Part shown: positions 24,901-39,900 of the stretch, piece by piece
How positions within the stretch are numbered: position 1 is the first letter of the stretch
Layout of the letters: every line of letters begins with the position of its first letter
NCBI RefSeq assembly: GCF_011386835.1
Contig: NC_088800.1
Coordinates: 88,093,481-88,157,480, forward strand
Direction of reading: 5' to 3'
DNA from: Chrysemys picta bellii
Lineage: Eukaryota > Chordata > Testudines > Emydidae
DNA: 64,000 nt
Notes under the pieces: generated by a model
What the model saw: the letters and a program-made list of their open reading frames with translations, nothing else
Databases searched by the model: none
Told to the model about the DNA's origin: nothing
Translations under genes and position numbers: made by a program

Positions 24901-27900
24901 GGTGGATCAGCTCATACAGTGTGAATTTAGAACTGGTTGTTTGTTTTGAATAAAGCCAATTTTCTCTCCAGTTTAAAATGTAGGAAAGGGAGCTTAATTA
25001 TTTCTTCTGTTTCTGAAGAAAAGAAACAAAACAGTATATCCTTCTGACTATCCAGAAAAACCTCTTGTTTTTTCTGATTATATGTGCTAGGATTCGTCTC
25101 CCATGGCAGTGACTTAAATTAAAATGGGAGAGAGAGGCAGGTATTTTGGTGCAATTAATGATGGTAGATTATTACTGAAAACACAGGGTATTAAACTTCC
25201 TGAAGTCTTGTTTTGGTATCTTTTAAAACTATATAATTAGCATTAAGCTGGCTTTTGCTGATGACTACTGCGATACTCAGATAACATACTGGGAAATGTC
25301 CACCACTTGGGGATTTAATTTGTAATAGTTTTTTTAGAAACAATCTTCCATGCAATGGCAGGATCTGTGTGATGTATTGTAGTGTGTTTTAAACATTTCA
25401 GACAAGGAAATGTTGACCAATATATGGTGGCTAGCGCGCGTGTGTGTATACCCACGCATATGTATATATAGATACCTATATAACTCTATACTTTTTATAC
25501 CCTATCTGTATTGTGTACATCGTCACAAACTACATTTAACCAATCCGCTTTCTGCCTTGTTTTTCTGGTAGTATGGTGTACCTCATATCTTGTTTGTCCT
25601 GATGCTGACAACTTTGCTATGTTTTTTTTTACCATAGCAGGTAGAGAGTTACTCTCACAGACCAGTACTGGAATGTCCCAAAGGAAGAGGATAAGATATA
25701 GACTTGTTGTATGCTAGCACAAACCTAGGAGGTGCCTTCACACTCTTGGTATTTCAGATGCAGGTGTTTAGAACAGAAAGATAAGAGGTATACCATACTA
25801 CTAGAAAAACAAGGTTGAAAGCTGATTGGTTAAATGTAGTTTGTGATGCTGTACATAATACCTTGTACTTGTAAATAAGTAGGGTATACAAAGATGGCAT
25901 TAGGGGCGTAACTTTGGGAGCACACCTTCTATTTAAGGTGAATATAACAACATTGAATAAGACTGCTTCCTGGAGACTGGTATATAGAACTTTTTTACTG
26001 TACTATATTTTTATTGTGTCATAGCAAAAAAAAAACGGACTGACATTTAGTTATTTGGTCTCTTGAATATATTTCACAATGAACTAAAATGTGGTCAGGA
26101 AATTGACTATACAATTTATCAACAAAAAGACTTGGATAAAAGTTTTTAATAAATAACCATCTTAAAGGTTGCCTTGAAACTGCTGTGCATTGTAACAACT
26201 TGCTGATTTTCCTTGCTCTTCAATAGACTGAAAAATAAGAATAGCATGAGGTGAACACAAAGCCATCATGTGTGTCTTCATGCAATATACAGCCTTCATT
26301 TAGGTAAAGGAGCATAGACTATAGTACTAACCATAACAAGGCACTGCCCTGAGGAAGAATTTTCAGTAACTATTTAAATGTATGCTCATGGCTTGTTTAG
26401 GACTACTCTGAGAGAGGAGGGGCAGAAAGGAGTAATTTCCAAGTCTTGTGTGTTCAGGGCCAAGATTCTCCAATTACTGTCAGAGTTGCTAAATGTAAAT
26501 GGAATGGGGTTCCCTGCTCCCAGTAGCACTTTCTTTTCCTCAATACAAATCTTGGTGGCCTGATGCCACCACAGTATATGCCCTCCAGTGACGCCAGACA
26601 GTGTTGCTGTTCATCCAGTGGGTTTGTTTTCTGGTGAGTGATGATGCATGTGCTACAAGTGAAGCAATGGATTAGTTGCAGCACAAGCTTGCAACATCAG
26701 AGGAGCCCAGCAGGTGTGGTTTATACTACACTGGGCACCAGAAGTGTGGCTTATGAAGTGCCAGGCACTGGGAAGAGGCAGGAAACACAAAGTAACAGAA
26801 CACAAGCTGAATGAGCTCCTTTTTAAGAGATATGATAACTCCAACATATTTGAACTGTAATATTCTGTAGCGGTCTGGCAAAACTGTTAAAATGTACTAG
26901 CAGAGTCAAAATGCCTATTTGCCTGCCCTCTAGCAAGAATAAAAGTGGAGGGGAAAAATTTTGTAATTGCCTATCTAAAAAAAAGTAGTTATCGTAGACA
27001 CAGAATTTTAGTGGGTTCTATAGTGTTATGTACTGTTCAATAGATAAAATTTTGGTTTATCTAATTAAGGGTTTACTTATCTCTTTCCCTTTTCTCCCAG
27101 CACGGGCAAACTCATTTGTAGGGACAGCGCAATACGTTTCTCCGGAATTATTGACAGAAAAATCTGCCTGTAAAAGGTAAGTAGTCTTTGTGTTTGTAAA
27201 GAATTTTATGGACTTAGCTTAAATATTTTCAAAGAGGAAAAAATAGTATTTAAAATGTCTTATACTTTTAAAAAAATTTGCTTTAGCATCTTTTGGTTAT
27301 TTTAAATCGAAATACATTTCCTTATTGGCAAATGTTGCTCCATGTGTGAGCACTGGCTTACTGGACTGCTCATGAGTTCTGGGTTCTACAGACATAGTGA
27401 CTTACTACAGGACTGAGGATTTGTCATGAGAAAAGTTGATAGTGAAAAGGATATACGTCCTGGAAATACAGTAATAAACCAAAAAGTTTTAGACATGGTC
27501 TTGCATCCAAATACCCTCCACCCTTTCTCAATCCATTTTGAACATAAGTCAGCTCCAACATGAGCAACTTCTGTTGTAAATTCAACAGAATGTGTTACAT
27601 TTTCTATAGGTAGTTGGGAGGAGAGTCATGACCCCCTTGCAATGAAGTTATTTAGTCCACTGGTCTGGTCCTTGAATCCATGTGTGTTTTCACTGAGCTC
27701 CACGTGAGCTCTTCTGTAGTCCAGGAGTTAGCTTTGTGTCTCTGTTTCATCCTTAAGATCTTTTTCACATAGGAAGCCCATGCAGCTTGGTCTCTGTCCT
27801 CCCTGCATAGTCAGTTTCAGGCTGTAGTATCTGGCTATTCCCTCACCACAACAGAAAATTAGTGATTAGAAATAGGTATATATCACAGCTTTAAAATAAT

Positions 27901-30900
27901 GTAGCTAAGTATTATACCTTTTGTATTCACTGCTTTAGAGAGTTTGGCTAGTGAAGGACTTTTTAGCAGGTTAGCCATCTCCTTTTAGCAGTGACATTAT
28001 CCACTCTGTCTTTACAAGGAGCTTGTATTTTCTGAGTTGATAGGCTCTTTAGAGAGAGAGCCCTATCCTGAAAAAGAAAAGTTAATGCTAAGTCTTTTAC
28101 CAAAGAAGGCGCAATATATGTTGCGGTAAGGTGATTAATAAGCAGCTTTTCAAGCCAGCATATCAAAAAGATCTTGCTGCACAATGATTCTCCTAAAAAG
28201 TGCCTCAAATGCTGTTTAGTCTCATTAGCCTTTTGGACATAAATGAAAGTCTTCAATGAAAGATTTGTTTTGTGATTGTAGGAGTTTTGTCTAAAGACCT
28301 GGGGAAGAGGGAAGTAGTTCTTGAGGAGCATACACAGCTGTATCCAAATCAGTGCCTTAGATTGCAACAGTAGTTGTTTTCCTGTTCCTTTGGTTGGTCT
28401 GTCAGGTATGCTGGCTGGCAGTGTTAGGAACAAGCAAGCTCAGATGTATACTTGGGTTATGTACAGACCGCCCCTCTCCCCCCCCCCCCCCCCCGACTTA
28501 CGCAGTCGTTCCGTTCCGGAAAGCCTTGCGTAACTCGAATTTTGTATAAGTCGGAAACTTATACCCATACTGTCATAAACATACAGCTAAGGGTAGCATA
28601 AAATCCCTCCTTTACCTGTAAGGGATTAAGAAGCTCAAATAACCTGGTTGGCACCTGACCAAAAGGACCAATAAGGGAAGAAGATCCTTTCAAATCTTTG
28701 GGGGGAAGTTTTTTGTGTGTGTTTCATTGTTCTCTCCGGGACAGAGACCAGGGCAGGAAAAACCATCTCCTAAAACCCTACCTGAAATAAGCATCCAAGA
28801 TTACAAAAATTGTAAGTAATAGCAAGGAAATGCATTAGCTTATCTTTTGTTTTAGTTGTGAATTTTCCCTATGCTAAGAGAGAGGTTTATTCCTGTGTTT
28901 TGTAACTTTTTGAAGTTTTGCTTACAGGGGAATCCTCTGTCTTTTAAATCTTATTACCCTGTAAAATTACCTTCCATCCTGATTTTACAGAGGTGCTTCT
29001 TTTACTTTTTTTTTCTTTATTATAAAGTTCTGCTTTTAAGAACCTGATTGGTTTTTAGTGTCCTAAAAACCCAAGGGTCTGGTCTGTGCTCACCTTGTTT
29101 ACCTATTTGGTTGGTATAGTTTTCTGTAAGTACAAATTTGCGTAAGTTGGGTCTTGCATAACCCAGGGAGCGTCTGTACTTTGAAATGTTTACTGTTTTC
29201 CTTTGTCATAACTATATTACTTTCTCAGAGTATAGATACAACTTTTCTTTATAGCCAGCTTTGCTAGCTGTCCTTTCATGCCAAATAATGTAGTAAGAAG
29301 AGTGTGTGGATCGTGCTGAATTCAAGACTCTTCCATTGGCTGTATGTGTTACTGATATCCTGACTGGTAGAAGTTGAGAATAAGAAACGCTGTCTAACTT
29401 AAATTATACAGACTTACTGTATGAAGACAGTAATTAGTATGTGTTTTTTTTTCTCTTTTCCCCCTTTCTTTAAAGTTCTGACCTCTGGGCTCTTGGATGT
29501 ATAATATACCAGCTTGTAGCCGGATTGCCACCATTTAGAGCTGGGTAAGAGACTTCAGATTATATCTTACATGTAAATTATAGTTTTGTTTTTTATTTCA
29601 GTTTTCACTAAATGGCAGTTTTCAACCATTGTTCAATATATCTACTACTTTAATAATTTAGGGCTAGATTGTGCTCTTGCTGCAACCAGGAGTCCCCAGG
29701 GGCTAGTCAAAATTCTCCAGGGGCTCCCATGCAGTTCACATCACCATGGTGGCTGCCACATCCATGAAGAGGATATAGCACATGCCCATCTCTATACTGA
29801 ATCAGTTGTGCTCACTTCAGCATTCCTGCCCCCCATTCAGCCATCTAGTACCCAAATGGGTACAAAAAGTAGGGAATTATTCTCCCTTTATGAATTTTGT
29901 CTATCCCTTGTTCAGGGCTGTAAAGGTGAGAGAGCTTCTTGTGCTCTCCCTCTGGTCGTCTGTGAGCATCCTCACAGGGGCTGGCCAGAATCTGGCCCTT
30001 AACATTTGAAAAATAATGGATTGATTTAAAAAAAAAAATTCTATATACTATTTGTTTGGCTTGTGTAATGCCAGGATAAAAGTATCCTAGGTAACATCTG
30101 ATGACTAAATTATATTTGTTTTCTTGCAGCAATGAATATCTTATATTTCAGAAGATAATTAAGTTGGAATATGACTTCCCAGAAAAATTCTTCCCCAAGG
30201 CAAAAGATCTTGTGGAAAAGCTTTTGGTAAATATTCGTTATATTGTTACCAGATGAATAAATTACATAGGAACTGCATAATGTGCTGAATGTATGAAGTT
30301 TTCCTACATTTGTATCCAAACTACTATAAACTCTCAAACCCTCTTTAAACTAACAAGAAACCTTGAAAGTTCTTGGCCATATAGGGAGAAAATTGTCATC
30401 TTGTGAGTTAGCATCGGTTATTAAACAGCATTATAAATTTACTTTCATCTGAATTGTGACGAAGATGTGTATGGGGAACACGTCTATTAGTCAAGTTGAA
30501 ACAAATTATTCTAGATAATCACACAAAACAACACTTCAGACTTACAGCACAAATTTACAGACTTTTTATACTCTTAATGCATCATACAACTTGCAAAGAG
30601 ATAAATTATTTGTCTGAAAACATCTCTCTATAGCTATTAGACAGAAATAGCTTCATTATTGGTAAAATTCAAGTTAATTTGCATTGCATTTCAAAGAACA
30701 TAACCCATATTGCACACCATTGTAAGTATATCTACTATAGAATTATGGTAAGATGTTTATAGTGTTAGGATTAAAAAAGTGCTGTCTTATCAATGAGGAT
30801 TAGGAGCAAGAGTGAAATGAATCTGCAGAAAATATTTACCTTTTTAGTCAGTGCATATTTGTTAAAGCTGGACAGACTAATAGTCACAGGATTCTGCATG

Positions 30901-33900
30901 TTAATGTGCAGGTTAAAACCCAGAAGGGATTCCCATTGTGCTGTTATAAAGTTAAAATTTGTTTTGAAACTACTTGCCATTATTTTAAAGAAGTACAAAC
31001 TTAATTTTAACTTATCCAGGTTCTGGATGCTACAAAGAGATTAGGCTGTGAAGAAATGGGAGGATATGGACCTCTTAAGGCTCATCCATTCTTTGAATCC
31101 ATTACATGGGAGAATCTGCATCATCAGACACCCCCAAAGCTCACAGCATATTTACCCGCTATGTCTGAAGATGATGAGGATTGTTATGGAAATGTAAGTG
31201 TCAGTTGTGCTATATTGCAACTTGAGACCTTTACATAGAGCAGATTAATTCTTGCCAAGATAATATTTTTATTAAAACTGTTTTGGTCACACTGTATCTT
31301 GAGATGATTAATTGAAAATATTGGTATTGCTGGTCTCAAAATGTATATTGCAGTTGTTTTTTGAGGAAACATTGGGGGTTTCACCAAACAGATTTTATGT
31401 GTGAAAAGAGTCTTTCTGTTTACTTCCCCCCCCACCCCAAAAAATTTTCAGCTGAAAACTGAAGTGCTTTTATTTGGAAATGTTGCCATGATACATCATC
31501 TTCCCATTCTCCTCCCTGGGCTGGATGGACTACATCTCCCATTGTGCACTGCCACTGCTCTTCGGGAGGGGAACCATAATGCATCATAGGAATGTTGAAC
31601 AACCAAGGAGCCCCAGCCTAGAGAGGAGAGTGCTCCCATTAGACACCATGGCAGCATTTCCAAATTGAAATATTTTGTTTTATTTCTGCTGAAAAACTGG
31701 AATTTTCCATCTAAAATGTAGATGAAAACAATTCTTTCATTTTCAGCAAAATTCTGTATGGGAGTGACACCACCCATTTTTCAACCAGCACGAGTTAAAC
31801 TGGTAGATCTATGTAGTATGTGTTAAAGATGGTTATAAGCACAGCTCTTCAAGGTGTTAATAGATATAAATCATAGCTATAAGCAACTTCTTGATTTGTT
31901 GGAGCCTCTGACAATTGATTGATCATTCATTTATTCTATAAAACTGCTTATAAATGGAACCTTAGCATAAAATGTGACTCTGTTTTCTTTTAAAAGCTAG
32001 CTAATGTTTTTGTGTCACTTAATACAGATTGTCTGAAAGATGTAGGCTTTTCCTGGAAACATAGATGTCAGTTTAACTTTTTGGAAGTCTGAATGCTGTG
32101 CTTGCCAGCATTCTCCTATTTACTGTCATCTCATGTCTTAAATACCAAAGGTCTTTCACATTTAGGTGTGCAGTGCAGCTATTGCCAAAATATTTGCCTG
32201 AAGAGGAAACGTTCATCCAGCAGAAGCCTTTATTACTTCCCTTACCTCTCCTTTAGGAGAAGCAATACCTCAATATTTCTGAGTCTTCATTAGGATCAGA
32301 CAGCGGAATAGTAATCTCTAACATAGAACCAATCTTAACAACTCTTTTCAGGTTCCTGAAGGCTCCATGTCTCTGATAAATTTCATAAAAAGAACAACTT
32401 TTCACAGTCCAAGAGAAGATAGCAGAGACAATGCTGCTAACAAGAGCTACAGTACTGTGATAGAAGAGCACTATCTTCATAAGCATCACCTGACTGGATA
32501 TCAGTGTTACTGACATGCATAAAGAACCGCTGCTACTTACTTTTCTCACTCATGCTTTCAGCATTTTGCAGAAAAAAGGTACATATTTCACAGTGCAGTT
32601 CTGGACACGGGAGGATGCAGCTTTGGCGTTGAGAAGCAATCTGGTGACCGCTGGTTGAAGCAATATTCTCTCCTCAGAAGCAAGGTAGAAAACTCAGACT
32701 GCTAGAACCTTTACAGGGTCTCATTTAGCTCTTGAGCTCTTCTTTGAGTAGCATCCCTATGGACACTGTAAGTGCAGTAGCACTCCTGTGCTGGGATCGA
32801 AGATTTTCAGTATCACTGCTTGTTGGGCTGCACATGCAGTCCTCTCTGTCTCGTACCATGAGTGGCGTCTATATAGTACTGTGCGATCCAACTACCCTCA
32901 GTTCCTTCTCAACCGCCTTTGGTCTGGGATAGAATCCTGAGCAGAGACCTTCATACAACCATAGCCTTTAGTAATAGTAGTATTTCCATTATAACTTTTT
33001 GTAGATATTAGCTATTTCCTTTATTTTTTTTTCTCCTGGAAAAAAAGTCTTTGCTCTTCCCTCCCTGTTACTCTTTAGCTTATCATAGGTTTCCTTTTCT
33101 ACACCCTTCCCAATTGGGAAGTTCTCCCTTATCAGGGTTATGCCCAGATCCTCCAGGTTCCAGAGGTGCCTCTTCTGTCATGAGGCCATCTCCGTGAGCG
33201 ATAGTCATTCACGGTGCATATGCTGTTTCGTGGGGGACACGTCTCACAAAAGTGTACCCACTGCTTCAAATTGAAGGCTCACTCCAGAGGCTAAAACTTT
33301 TACTAATGGAGAGCTCTCTGGCCAACCTCAGACCCTGGCCCCCATGCCTCTCCTACGTGGCAATCGCCATCAGCACAATCAGCCAACCCTCATTCGCCGC
33401 ATACCACCAAGAGAAAATCTACTCTTTTTTTGCCCAGAAGAAAAGAAATGGGCCACTAGTTCACCCTCTAAGGAGCTACCTCCGAGAAAGGCATCCCCTG
33501 CGAGGTCAGTAGCCACAACATCTTCAGGGGCAAGACTTAGCTCCCACATCCATCTGCGCATCTCCAGAATCAGTGCTAAGAAGAGGTCCAAGGACCCTAA
33601 ATAGGCAGGACCACAAACAGAAACACTGTCACTCGGAACCAAGGACTGTGCAAGAATTTTGAAATCAGTGTTGACCACCTCAACTAAAACAATTCTGAGT
33701 GCTTTGGCATCGACCAAGCCCTTGGTACCAGCCAAGTCTTTGGCACCGAGCAAGCCCTCAGCACAGATCAAGTCATCTGCACAAACGCGACCCTCAGCAC
33801 CATCTATTGGCCACTTGAGATAATGCACTTGGCACCGACAATGCCCCCAGTTTCTACACAGCCACTGATGCTGAGGATGCTCCTGCAACTACCACAGGAG

Positions 33901-36900
33901 TTTTGATACCCCCGAGAGCTGTTCATCTCTCACACCCGAGTCGCCTCTTCTCCATAACAAGCTTTCTGCAGCTCATGCCTCTTCCCTGGAGACAAAACAC
34001 GACTCCCCTTCACCACTGAGGACTGCAGCACTCTTCTCTAGCGTGGAGGAAAAGGAGCAGTACTCCATTGCATTGCTTACTTCACCATCATATCAAGGGC
34101 ATCCACACAGAGAATCATCTTCTCATCCTCGATACCTGGAGACTAGCAGCGAACTAGGTTTCTGGTATGAACCTCTATGGATGAAATCCCATATGCCAAT
34201 TCCCTCACATTGGCCCTATTGGAACCTATGGGCTGCATATATGTCGCACTTTCCCAAACCGTTAACAGAGCAGAGACAGAGACAAATACGCTCTTCATCT
34301 TCATCAGTCTCTAGACCGCCTGACTCCGAACCAGAAGCGCTAGAGGTGCAGAAGGAAGAAACTGAGGAAGAGGTTACACCACCAATCCACTTCTCCTCAT
34401 TGTCCCCCAATGAGGCCACCGTGCTACCATCTCCAGCATCGGTGGATGATTTTAAACAGTTCCAAGAACTGTTCCACAGGATTGCAGATTCTCTTCAGAG
34501 GGATCTCAAGAGAAGTTATCGAGCAACTTGTGCTGTTGCTCTCAAAGATAGCACTCCCAATCAATGAGGCCCCATTGGACCCTGCCAAAGTGATCTGGCA
34601 GACCCCAGCATCAATATCCACCTGCAAGTGAGTGGACAAGAAATACTGTGTCCCCCACTAAGGACATGGAATTTTTTCCCCCACCCTACTCCAAACTCCC
34701 TTATTGTCAATGCGGTACAAAAGAAGGGGTGACAACACCCACTCTAGACCAACCTCCTGCAACAGGGACTGGAAGAGGTTAGACCTCTTTGGTTATAAAG
34801 CATATTCTTCAGCTATACTCTAGTTCAGTATCACTAACTATGAGGCACTTCTAGCCAAATATAATCACAAACTATTCCAAATTCCAGGCATTCTGTCAAC
34901 ACCTCCCAGACGACAAAAAGGAGCAGTTCCAAGCACTGGTGATGGAAGGGCAACTTCTGGCCTGTACACACTGCAAACCTCTCTGGACTCTGCAGACACA
35001 GCTGCCAGTTCTATTGCAACATTGGTTGTGATGAGATGAGCACCATGGCTTCACCTATTCGGGCTCTCCAGAGAGTCACAGACCACTGTCAAAAATCTAC
35101 CCTTTGAAGGATCTGAGCTCTTCGCTGAGCTCACGGACGAGTCCCTACATTCTCTAAAGGACTCGAGAGCAACACTCCATTCACTCGGCATATATAAGCC
35201 AGCGCCAAAGAGAAGACCGGGTAGATACTAGCCTACCCCAAGGTCTTGAACTCCACATTTCACCCCTCAGCGGCAGTTATGACCTTCAATGCTGGCAACA
35301 GAGGCGTCCTAAGTGGAGGCAGACACCAGCACAAGGGGCTACACCTCACACATCCACCTCAAAACAACAATTTTGAAGCTTTGGTTGAAGTCCTGAGGTG
35401 CCTCCCTTTGGTCCAGTTGCTTCAACCATCTTTAATAGCCCATCAGTTTGGCAACCGCTTGGCCCCTTTCTACCCATCATGGCAACAAATCACCTCAGAC
35501 AAGTGAGTCTTAAAAATCTTCAACAAAAAGTACTCTGTTCCATTCCCTCCCTCTCCCATCCACCTTGCCTCATCCCTGTTCTTATAAACACCTTCTATGA
35601 GAAGAAACAAACCACCTTTTGTGACTGGGATCTGTAGAACTGGTCCCTTTCCAGCCTATAGGGAAAGGTTTTTATTCCCACTATTTTCTGATCCAAAAGA
35701 AATCCAGCAAGTGGAGAGAGATCCCAGAGTTGAGGAACCTCAACAAGTTCGTCAAACTACAACACTTCAGGATGATCACACTATGAACAATTATCCTAGT
35801 ACTGGAACAGGATGGTTTCTTGGCCCTCTACCTCCAAGATCTGTGGTTCCATATCACCATAAACACTTCCCCCAGGTGATTCCTCAGATTTGTCCTGGGG
35901 TCCTACTATTACCAATGCAAGGTACTACCCTTTGGCCTTTTTACGGTGCCCAGAGTATTTTCCAAAGTCCTTGAGGTGGTGGCGGTGCATCTGTGCACAC
36001 AAGGAATTGTAATATTCCCATACGTGGATGACTGCCTCCTCAAAGCTCTGACCAGAATTGACACTGTTGAAGACATAAGAAAAATTATGGACCTGTTCTT
36101 GAACCTCTACCTCCAGATAAACATACAAAAATCAGTATTGACGCCAGTATAGCATCTGGAATTTATTGGGGCCTGGCTCGATGCTAAACAAGCCAGAGCC
36201 TTCCTCCCAGCTCACTGATTTTCATCCATAGTCTCATCTCACTGTGAGAACCAGCCCACAGATCTCTGCCAGAATGTGCTTACAACTGGTTGGCCATATG
36301 GTAGCAGCCATGTTTGTGGTAAAACACACCAGATTACACATGCACTATCTCCAGGCATGCTACGGACAGAGTATATACCCCACAGAAACAGCCTAAACAA
36401 ACTCCTATCGATACCAATCAAGATCAAGTACTCCATTAGACTGGTGTACACAGCCTCAAAATGTCTGGATTGGGGGGAGGGGGGAAAGGGAGTCCCCTTT
36501 CTCCAACCCACACCATCCTTGATACTACCAACTGATGCCTCCTAATTGGTTGGGGAGCACATCTACAGACCCACACGATGCAGAGCAGATGGTCCCCATC
36601 AGAATCCACATTACATATCAACCTCCTAGAACTACGTGCAGTCTGCAATGTGTGCCAACACTTTCTACCATTGATCAGACAAAGGACCATAAGAGTAATG
36701 ACGGACAACATTGCCTGCATGTTTCACATCAACAGACAAGGGGGGGGTGAGGTCACAATGCCTATGCTCAGAAGCACTAAAATTGTGGAACTGGTGTATC
36801 CAACACAACAATGTCATCTCAGCCACATACCTACCTGGACACCAGAACACCACAGCAGTCTCATTGTGCAGGAGATTCTCAGAAGACCACAAGTGGGAGT

Positions 36901-39900
36901 TAGACACAAGAGCCCCACAGCACATATTCAGCTACTGGGGATTCCCAAACATAGATCATAAGAACGGCCATAGTGGGTCAGATGAAAGGTCTATCTAGCC
37001 CAGTATCTTGTCTTCCAACAGTGGCCAATGCCGGGTGCCCCAGAGGAAATAAACAGAACAAATAATCATTGAGTGATCCATCCCCTGTCACACATTTCCC
37101 AGCTTCTGGCAGACAGAGGCTAGGGACACCATCCCTGCCCATCCTCGCTAATCGCCATTGATGGACCTATCCTCCGTGAATTTATCTAGTTCTTTTTTTG
37201 AGCCCTGTTATAGTCTTGGCCTTCACAACATCCTCTGGCAAAGAGTTCCACAGGTTGACTGGGCGTTGTGTGAAGAAATATTATCCTGGAGTTTAAAAAT
37301 TAGCTACATGTAGCTTCGAAGGAACGAGTAGTACTTTTCCAAAAGGGACAGGAGTTTGAGAAAAAGTTAGAATGGAGTCAATCTCATGCAGAGGGGGCAG
37401 GCGAGAAAATTCACTGTTGGCAGGAGTGAGTGGCTGCCAGCCTAAGAATGCTAGACAGCTATAAATCAGACCATGGTCAGTTGTTGGATTTGCAATGTGT
37501 TAGAAAGAGAGATGGCAAATTGGCACACAGCAACAATGCTGAAGTATAGGAGGGCTACAGAAATGCCCGCTGCTGCAAACTCCTTGAGAGAGAGAGAGCT
37601 GCAGATAGTGACCAAGATTGTCAGAGAGAGAGGAGACAGAGCTTCTGTTCCCATCCCCATTGATATGGTTGAACCGAAGGAGATAGACCCACCTGCAGAG
37701 CCAATTACTAGAAGTAGGGGGAGAGAATTAGCTTAGGCTGACATGGTGTCTTCAGGAGCAAGTCAGAGACTGAGACTCAGGAGCCGTAGGGAGAGTCAGA
37801 AGAGGAAGTTATCAGGAAAGCAGCTATAAGCAGTCTGCAGACAGAAGAGAGGTCCCAGAGTGGCAGAGCAGTAGGTTGTGAAGTGTGTTCTTAGAGGAGG
37901 TGACTAGTGAGGCGCGGGGAGGGGGGACACCCTCTCCTCTGTCAGAGTCCACCATAGATAGAGAAGAGGAAGTGCCTGTGGAGACTGATTGATTGTACAG
38001 GGACTAGAAGATGCTGTGTCACAAGTGATATAGGTAATCTCTAGACACAGAGAGACAACAACCCAGAGATGCCAAAAATACTCTAGTACAAATCTATACA
38101 TCTATTCTAATAAAACAAACAGACCATAAGAAAAGATATTTAAGTAAGCAAGCAAGTTAGTCCTATGGGCTACAGTACTCTTCGTCTCCCCACAAGAGTA
38201 GACTGAAGTTTATATCACACTGGAGAGAGACCACCTTTTGCAAGAGATCACAGGAAATCAGCGTTAAAAAGATTCACTACCAATTAAGATGTGTGTTCAG
38301 TGTTCACCAGTAAAAAATTTTTTAAGAATGGTACCTGTTCACTTGAGAAACTATTCTAAGACAAGGAAAAAGGTTAGTAAGATTAACCCTTCTACTCCGA
38401 GGATTAATAGTTTCTCTAATTAGTGTAACCTCCAATCTTCACATGCACTCACCTATTTCTGTTAAACAAGTGCAAACCTTGACTGCAATCATTAGGAGTT
38501 GAGGAACTAATGCAATTTCCATATATTGGTGGCATTTGCTTATAAACAGCAGTTCAAATGCATTCAGTTGAATCCTCAGAAATGTGTGCAGAAGTTAGTA
38601 GCAATCAGTAAAAGCACATCAATCTTACTTGAGAAGTTTTATGCAGTATTGTTGTAGCCCTGTCGGTCCCAGGATATTAGAGACAAGGTGAGTGAGGTAG
38701 TATCTTTTATTGGGCCAACTTCTTTTGGTGAGAGAGATGTGCTTTTGAGCTACCACAGAGCCCAGACCTGAAGAGGAGCTCTCGGTAGCTTGAAAGCTAA
38801 GCTTTTCTCTCTCATCAACAGAAGTTGGTCCAATAAAAGATATTACCTCACCCACCTTGTCTCTCTTGAGAAGTTTATGGCATTGAATGGGTGGGGGCCT
38901 TTATTTCTAAAATGTTGTCATAGTTTCCTTGTTCCTTCTGAATCTCCAAACAGAAGTTATTGATTGTTCCATTGTGTCATTGGAATTCCTTCCAAAGCTT
39001 TCTCATTGTGCTCCCCACTTGTAGAACTTTTGACCTTTTACTAGTAGACAGGGTGTGAGATGTTTACTGAAAGCAGATTGGATTGAAATTACAAGCTCAG
39101 ATATGGCTGTTAAACCCTCTGCTGTATGAGGAGTGGTGTGGACACTGCACAGCAGGAGCATCAAAAGACAGTGGGTGAAATCCACAAAGGGATTCGGTAT
39201 TACTATGATGAGCATCATGGTGCCTAACAATTGGGCTCTTAGAAAATCACAGAAACAACACTCTGATCCACACAGTAGAGTTAGGTGCCTAACTTCGCTA
39301 TAGAATCATAAAATATCAGGGTTGGAAGAGACCTCAGGAGGTCATCTAGTCCAACCCCCTGCTCAAAGCAGGACCAATCCCCAACTAAATCATCCCAGCC
39401 AGGGCTTTGTCAAGCCTGACCTTAAAAACCTCTAAGGAAGGAGATTCCACCACCTCCCTAGGTAACCCATTCCAGTGCTTCACCACCCTCCTAGTGAAAA
39501 AGTTTTTCCTAATATCCAAGGTAAACCTTCCCCACTGCAACTTGAGACCATTACTCTTTGTTCTGTCATCAGGTACCACTGAGAACAGTCTAGATCCATC
39601 CTTTTTGGAACCCCCTTTCAGGTAGTTGAAAGCAGCAAATCCCCCTTCATTCTTCTCTTCTGCAGACGAAACAATCCCAGTTCCCTCAGCCTCTCCTCAA
39701 AAGTCATGTGTTCCAGCCCCCTAATGATTTTTGTTGCCCTCCACTGGACTCTTTCCAATTTTTCCACATCCTTCTTGTAGTGTGGGGCCCAAAACTGGAC
39801 ACAGTACTCCAGATGAGACCTCACCAATATCGAATAGAGGGGAATGATCACGTCCCTCGATCTGCTGGCAATGCCCCTACTTATACAGCCCAAAATGCCA

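Larger units (their letters stand above)
32730..36957 (+). mobile_element. DIRS-like retroelement C, truncated at the 3' end
   Basis: The 5' leader (agctcttctttgagtagcatccctatgg ... ctcagttccttctcaaccgcc) matches the B terminus. Then gag-like sequence (33.2-35.2 kb), RT with a YVDD motif (36021-36032) and RNase H-like sequence (36.5-36.95 kb). The element stops abruptly at 36957, where a CR1 3' end begins, so the recombinase and right terminus are missing. Confidence 0.65.
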
